The position numbers were made by a program, and so were the translations under genes. Below are positions 57,850 through 64,000 of a stretch of 64,000 nucleotides of DNA, in pieces. The stretch spans positions 862,501 to 926,500 of the forward strand of contig JACVTC010000057.1 in the NCBI GenBank assembly GCA_016946835.1. The letters are read 5' to 3'. This DNA comes from Neocallimastix lanati (nom. inval.). Lineage: Eukaryota; Neocallimastigomycota; Neocallimastigomycetes; Neocallimastigales; Neocallimastigaceae. Each line of letters starts with the position of its first letter. Position 1 is the first letter of the stretch. The notes beneath the pieces are model-generated. The model did not search any database. It was not told the origin of the DNA and worked only from the letters and a program-made list of their open reading frames with translations.

Positions 57850-59007
57850 ATAAATATTTTATAAATTATTTGATGAGTAAAAAAAATTTAGTTTATATTA
57901 ACTATATTAATATATTTTATGATAAAAAGTTACTAGCACTTAATTATTTACATTGTGGCTTATATGTATATTATATTACACTTCATTACATTAATCACAT
58001 ATTTACGTATTCCATAATTATTTATAGAATTTAAGGGAATGTTACACAAAATATTTTTTTAAAAAAAAGTTTAATATATATTTATTATAAAACATATTTA
58101 AAATGTTTTATATATTTAATTTATTTGTTTTTTTAAAACAAAAATTTTGTATTTGAAATAATATCTAATAACTTCATATTAATATAATCATTTAAAATAA
58201 GAATTTAAATTTAATTAGAAATAAAAAAATTTTTTTTATCCCATTTTATATGTATACCAAATAAACACAACTCTAAATAGAAAAAAAATTTTTTTTTTTT
58301 TTTTTTTTAATTTTACATAAAAGACATATTTTAAATTAATTTCTTTTACCAAAAAAAAAAATATATTTATATATAATATATTTAGTAAGTAAAAATAAAT
58401 AATTTAATAAAAATAAAAGCTTCACACACATGTAATTTTTTTTCTATAAATTCTTCACTTTTTTTTTTATTTTTATTTTATTTTTATTTTTTTTTTGTTA
58501 ATTTTAATTTTTATTTCTAATCAAAATTAATCGTATTATTACTAAAATTGTGGTATATAAATAAAGAATTTAAATATTTAGTAAAAAATATTAGGTTATG
58601 CATAATTTAAATATAACTTCATGTATATTTGATAGTATTATAAAAATTAATTATTTTTTTTCTTTTCTTTTGTGGTATATATTATTATTAATTGAATTAA
58701 AAAGAAAAGATATAATTTATGTAAAAATTAATTTAACTTATGTATTTTCTGTTTTTTTTTTTTTTTTTTGGTTTAGTTAATTATTTCGTTTTTTGATTAA
58801 TTTAATAATATATAGAATAATATATTGAATATCTATATGTACAGATTTTATATATATATTTTAACTTCAAAACTTCTAAATATATAAAAAAAAAAAAAGA
58901 AAATAATAAATAATAATTATTACTTTCATATTTATTTTTTATAAATTGAACTTTGTAAAACTCTAATTTAAATAAAAAGAAAAACTTCTTAATTTTTTTT
59001 TTCTTTT
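55966..59007. other. AT-rich intergenic desert
   Basis: No gene is supported. ATT repeats at about 57040-57080, AT dinucleotide runs at 57480-57535 and 57815-57846. Two similar blocks near 57590-57680 and 57700-57800 both carry ATTTACCGTTTT and TTTATTGTTTATTAAAATTA, a local imperfect duplication. Confidence 0.55.
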
Positions 59008-60029
59008 TTATTCTGGGAAAACACTAAATAAACCAAAAAGAATAATCATTATTGTATTTATTTCTAAGCATATAAAAAATGACCAATAAATAAATTCATG
59101 ATTATTTTTTGAGATAAGATCAAATGTTTTAAATTTTACTCTAACTTTTGTATATTCCTTATTATGACATTCACAATTACAATGACAGCATTCTTTAAAT
59201 ACTTTATTGAAACTTATATAATTTTGAACTTGCTTGTTATTGTTTTTACTTATTGACTTATGTATATATTTATCTGCATCCATAACTTTATTATTCTTTA
59301 TTTTTCCATCATATATATACTTTTTTTTCTCTTTTTTATAACTACCATATTTATAATTTAATAAATCTAACGAACCATCACTACTTCCATATAACTTTTT
59401 CATTGATTTATTTATTGATTTATATAATAACTTTGCTTCCGATTTATTATCCGATTTTACAGATTTATTTATTGATTTATTACTGCGAGAATTATAACTT
59501 TTTTCATCATCCTTGTTTACATAGGTAATATTAGAAATATTAGACATATAAGATTTAATTGATTTATGTGAATTATCAGTAATTGTTTTTAAATCATTCT
59601 CTTGACTAAGGGTTGAATCATTTATATCTTCAATATCATTTAGTTTTAAATTATACATATGATCTTCTATCACTTCTAAATTACTTTTTATTTTTATTTT
59701 TTCATTATAAATAGTACCAGGGCTTATATAATCTATTGGTATACTTATATGCCTTTTCGAACAATTTGCTTCCGAACAATATATACATTCTTCCTCTTTG
59801 GTATGGTCTTCAATATATCTGTAGTTTTTCCGTATAAAAAAATAATATACAACATATAACATTGACAATACAAAATATAGTACTGCAAACCAAAATATTA
59901 ATGGAAATACAACTGTTAGAGCAAATGAACTAACTTCTTCGTCCTAGAATATATATATAATGAATTATATGCATTAATACTTATTTATATATCATTATTA
60001 ATTTTATTTCTTAATATATTTACCATCAT
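59008..60029 (-). CDS. unrecognised membrane protein, two predicted TM segments, Cys/His clusters
   Basis: Two exons, 60024-60029 (ATGATG) and 59008-59943, join in phase 0 to give 313 aa. Residues about 9-40 are strongly hydrophobic (FALTVVFPLIFWFAVLYFVL and onward) and a second hydrophobic segment lies near the C-terminus (about 284-310, ending FGLFSVFPE). Between them is a polar Ser/Lys/Asn-rich loop with recurring KSIxKS units (KSINKSVKS, KSINKSMKK, HKSISKN). Two metal-ligand-like clusters occur: C55-x2-C58-x4-C63-x3-H67 right after the first TM, and CCHCNCECH shortly before the second. This predicts a membrane protein whose loop could bind zinc on one face. I do not recognise the family. 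The six-base first exon rests on a good GTAAAT donor and TAG acceptor and supplies the only reasonable ATG; without it the second exon has no upstream Met before the first TM segment. Confidence 0.7.
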
Positions 60030-61820
60030 TTTCAAATAAAAAGTATTTTATATAATTATGTAAAAAATTATTATTAATTTGTTAAATGATTGTTTTACTT
60101 TTGTTTATAATATAAAAAATTATATTCCATTGTTTAATTATAAAAGAATATAATTTTTTTTTATTTATTTAATAATATTTCTCTTATTGATTTATTTTTA
60201 ATGGTATTCACATTTTATAAAGAAAATAAATTTCTTCTTTGCTTTTATTTTTATTATAAAATAAAATATTTTTTGATTTTACTTTTTACTTCTCTTATTA
60301 TTATTAAATTTATAATATTTCTTATATCAAATAATCACTTTTTAAGCAAAATTGTGTATAATTTAAATTCTTTAATTTTTTTTTTTTTTTTTTTTTTTTT
60401 TTGTTGATTTTATTTTATTATTGCAATTTTATTACTTCAATTATTAAATGTTTATTTATTTTTTGTTTTTTTTCAATTTATTATTATATCATAAATTTCT
60501 TTTTAAAGAATTAAATATAATTTTAAATTGTATTTTATATGTTATATATAGACTATTTTAATTAGAATTTCAATTTTCCTATTATATTCAAATATTTCAA
60601 CAAAAAAATATTTTCTTTATATTTCTAAACAGCAAATAATTTATCTTAATATAAAAAAAAAAAAAAAAGAAAAAAAATTTAATAAAGAGAATTAAAACTT
60701 TATATATTTAAAGAAAACATAAAAATTTTGTGTAATCATTATATATTGCTTTCATAAAGCCTTTAGATTTTATTGGTTAAAAAATATTAATATCTTTAAT
60801 ATAATGAAAAATCATAACATTTATTTATTTCATTTAGTTTTTTACTTATTTATTTTTTTATATTTGCATATATATTAATTTATATTATAATATATATTGT
60901 ATTTATTTGATGCTATTAAAAAACATATAAAAAATACTTCTCATATAATTTTTGGGTTATTATTTAATAATATATTAAATTGGTTAATATATATTAATAG
61001 TGTATTATAAATATATAATAAAGTTGCTATTATTAAAATTAATTATAGAAGAATAATAGCAAAAAAAAATTTATTTATTAAAACTAATATAATAAATTAA
61101 TATTAAATATATTAATTTTGTTATATAATTAAATTTATATATAATAAAATTTAGCCTTAATTAAAGTTTTAAAATGTTATTGACATTTCATTAAAATATA
61201 ATGGTTTTAATTATTTATATATATTATTATAATTATTAGTATAAATCATCAATTATTATTAATATATTATTAAATTAAATTTTATCTTGTATTACCGTGA
61301 ATAACGACTTAAAAAGAGATCTACTTTATTTAATATATATATGTATAAGTATAAAAAATGAAAAATATTGAATTAAAAACATAAAAGCATAATAAAATGA
61401 TAAATAAAAAAAAAGGATAATATTTTAAACAATATTAATCAGATAATAAATAGTTTATAATATTAATTTCAATGATAGTTTAATAATAAAAAAAATAATA
61501 ATAAATAGATTAATAATTATTGTATATATAAAAGTATTATATCAAAAAGATTATGAATTAATATGAAAAAAAAAAAATGCAAAAAGCATCCATATTTTTA
61601 ATTATTGTTAAAAATATCATGATCATGTATTTGTAGAATTTTTTCTATTACTATTGACACAAGCAAATGAGAGTTAATAGTAATAACAATAATATTAATT
61701 TTTTTTTAATTATTATTTATTATTTATTATATATTTATTATAATATATCATTTATTTATTATAAGATATTTATTATTATTCTTAGTATTTATTATTATTT
61801 TTTATTATTAAATAGTTATT
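60030..61820. other. AT-rich intergenic desert
   Basis: No gene is supported; poly(T) at about 60378-60402 and poly(A) at about 60653-60668. Confidence 0.5.
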
Positions 61821-62038
<218 letters not shown>

Positions 62039-62476
62039 TCATAGTTGAAGATTATTGAACATTAATGATACTGTTTAGTTTATTATTCAATAAGATTATT
62101 TATATATGAAACAATATCCAAATTCAAAAGTATTATTTATATCCTTTTAAATATATATTATTTATTAAAAGATATTAATTTATAAAACAATCCACTTTTT
62201 TAATTATAATTCTATTAATTATACTTTTTTAGGTAAAACAATTTAAAAGTTGACCATTAATTCATTTTTAAGGATGAAATCTATATATAATATCAATTAT
62301 AAAATTTTATTTGTTTTTTTATTCTGTAAATATGGGATGTTCTTATAAATAAATTAATTTACATTGAATATTTAAATGAAAAGTATTTTTAATTTATATT
62401 TCAAGAATTTGATATGATTATAATATTATTATTAATTAATACTATCTTTCTTAAAAAATTGAAAAAGAAATTAATA

Positions 62477-62520
<44 letters not shown>

Positions 62521-64000
62521 TTATTGGTATGAAATTTTAATAATTTAGCTATATTATAATAATAATACTAATACTAATAATAATAATAATAATAATAAAA
62601 GCATCGCACTTATGAATATTAAATTAAATTATTAATTATATAAAACATTATTTTATGTATAGTTTACATAAAATAACTCATTCAATATTAAAACTGTTAA
62701 TTGTATGGTATAAATATCATTTGTTAACTGTATAATACAATTTAGCATAAAATACGTAATATAAAAAATAATTTCATATTTAGAAAATATTCGCAATAAT
62801 GAAAAAACACTTATTCATTTAATTATATTATAATGCAAGAGAAATGCAATCAATAAAATAGTGATTTTATTCAAAATAGTATCTATAATGCATATACATA
62901 TATAATATGTAAATATCATTTTTCTTGTAATAATAAAATATTCAAGAAATATATAAATAAAATGAATAAATATAAATTATGAAAAAGTAATTATAAAACA
63001 TTTAAATTTTTAAAAGGAAGAAATAAGAATATTAATGAAAAATTAATTGATTTCATATAATTAAAATTCTATTGAATAATTTTGTAGTAGCACAAGTTTA
63101 AAATTAGGCAAAGATAAGCCAAGATAGGTATCATATCTGTTAATTTATTTTTTGGAATTTATTTTTTGGAATATAAATTAAAATTATAGAAATTATAAAA
63201 AATTTTTAGAAAATTCACTTGTTTGATATATATATAAATAATATATTATAATATATTATAATATATTATAAAGTATATTGTGTTATTTTGTATTTATATA
63301 TGTTAATAATCTAAAAATTAAATATAATAAAAATTTATAAAAAAAAAAATTAAACTTTAATAAAAAGAATATACTACCTTTAATTAATGAAATTAATTAA
63401 AAAACAATTATATAATAATAATATAGTAATATGTTTTAATAAATAATAAATATTAAAAATTATATAAAAAAAATTGATATACCCAAATATAAAAATATAG
63501 AATTTAATATAATAAATGACTTAGAACTACATTTGCATTAAAAGAATTTTTTTCATTATGCTTTAAAAGAAAAAAAATTATCAATTATATATTATCTTTT
63601 TCTTTAATATTTTTTGCTTGCTTGAATTTATAAAAAAAAATAAAACATCAATAACAAAAAAAAAAAAAAAACATTAAATAAACTTCAAAACTAGATGTAA
63701 CATCTTTCATTAACCAAAACAGCATATATTAAAAAGCTAATATATTATAGGTATAAAAAGATTAATTTTCAATAATTTTATATAACCATATTAATTAAAC
63801 TGGATAAAAAATCATTTTACCTTTTTAAACCTAACGGTAATTAATAAATTAAATAAATTTTATTGGGCAAATAATAATAAATATAAATTATATTAATTTA
63901 TGAAAATCAATGTCAATCATTTAGTTATACAATGTGAAAATTATTGAGCAAATAAAATTATAAAAATTTTTATTTTTATTATAAAAAATAAATACATTAC
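62039..64000. other. AT-rich intergenic desert to window end
   Basis: No gene is supported. Poly(A) at about 62483-62518, (AAT)n near 62556-62598. Short higher-GC phrases near 63090-63140 have no reading frame. Confidence 0.5.

Overview
The window is nuclear DNA from an extremely AT-rich eukaryote. The best fit is an anaerobic gut fungus (Neocallimastigomycota). The signs are very AT-rich intergenic DNA full of poly(A)/poly(T) runs and microsatellites, compact exons of clearly higher GC, many short GT..AG introns with TAG/AAG acceptors, and fungal gene content such as a secreted, probably GPI-anchored chitin deacetylase-like enzyme. The species assignment is inference; no rRNA or species marker is present.

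Seven genes can be reconstructed, most by joining exons by hand through splice sites and reading phase. (1) 2395-4166 (-): GDP-mannose pyrophosphorylase, 4 exons, 360 aa. (2) 10140-17512 (-): an 11-exon gene for a ~1829 aa protein with three Ras-association-like domains, short repeated KLxxFFG-type motifs, a PH domain and an AGC-type protein kinase domain; this is the most unusual object here. (3) 23263-30533 (+): a 16-exon type II AAA ATPase of the CDC48/AFG2 group, closest by eye to AFG2B/SPATA5L1, with a degenerate first ATPase domain and very large repeat-filled introns. (4) 36358-37428 (-): polysaccharide (chitin) deacetylase, 2 exons. (5) 44039-46660 (-): an unrecognised protein of at least 617 aa, 5 exons, 5' end unresolved. 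(6) 50505-52495 (-): Sm D2 core spliceosomal protein, 5 exons including a 5-nt first exon and a 10-nt microexon. (7) 59008-60029 (-): an unrecognised two-TM protein with Cys/His clusters.

Between the genes are deserts of about 1.4-7 kb that are almost pure A/T. The few higher-GC islands inside the deserts are mostly decayed mobile-element or pseudogene remnants: a two-copy inverted dispersed element (21278-21660 and 53824-54200), two decayed non-LTR reverse transcriptases (about 34310-35400 and 42720-43030), and unassigned coding remnants near 0.5-1.0, 32.2-32.6, 33.7-34.1 and 55.6-55.95 kb.

Simple repeats are large and often intronic: (ATT)n of about 235 bp in the kinase gene, (TTTTA)n of about 1.7 kb with an embedded minisatellite, and (TAA)n of about 650 bp in the AAA ATPase gene. 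I found no tRNA, rRNA, CRISPR array or bacterial-type operon. The genes do not form an obvious pathway. They are housekeeping functions (mannosylation precursor, splicing, probable ribosome maturation), cell wall modification and signalling.
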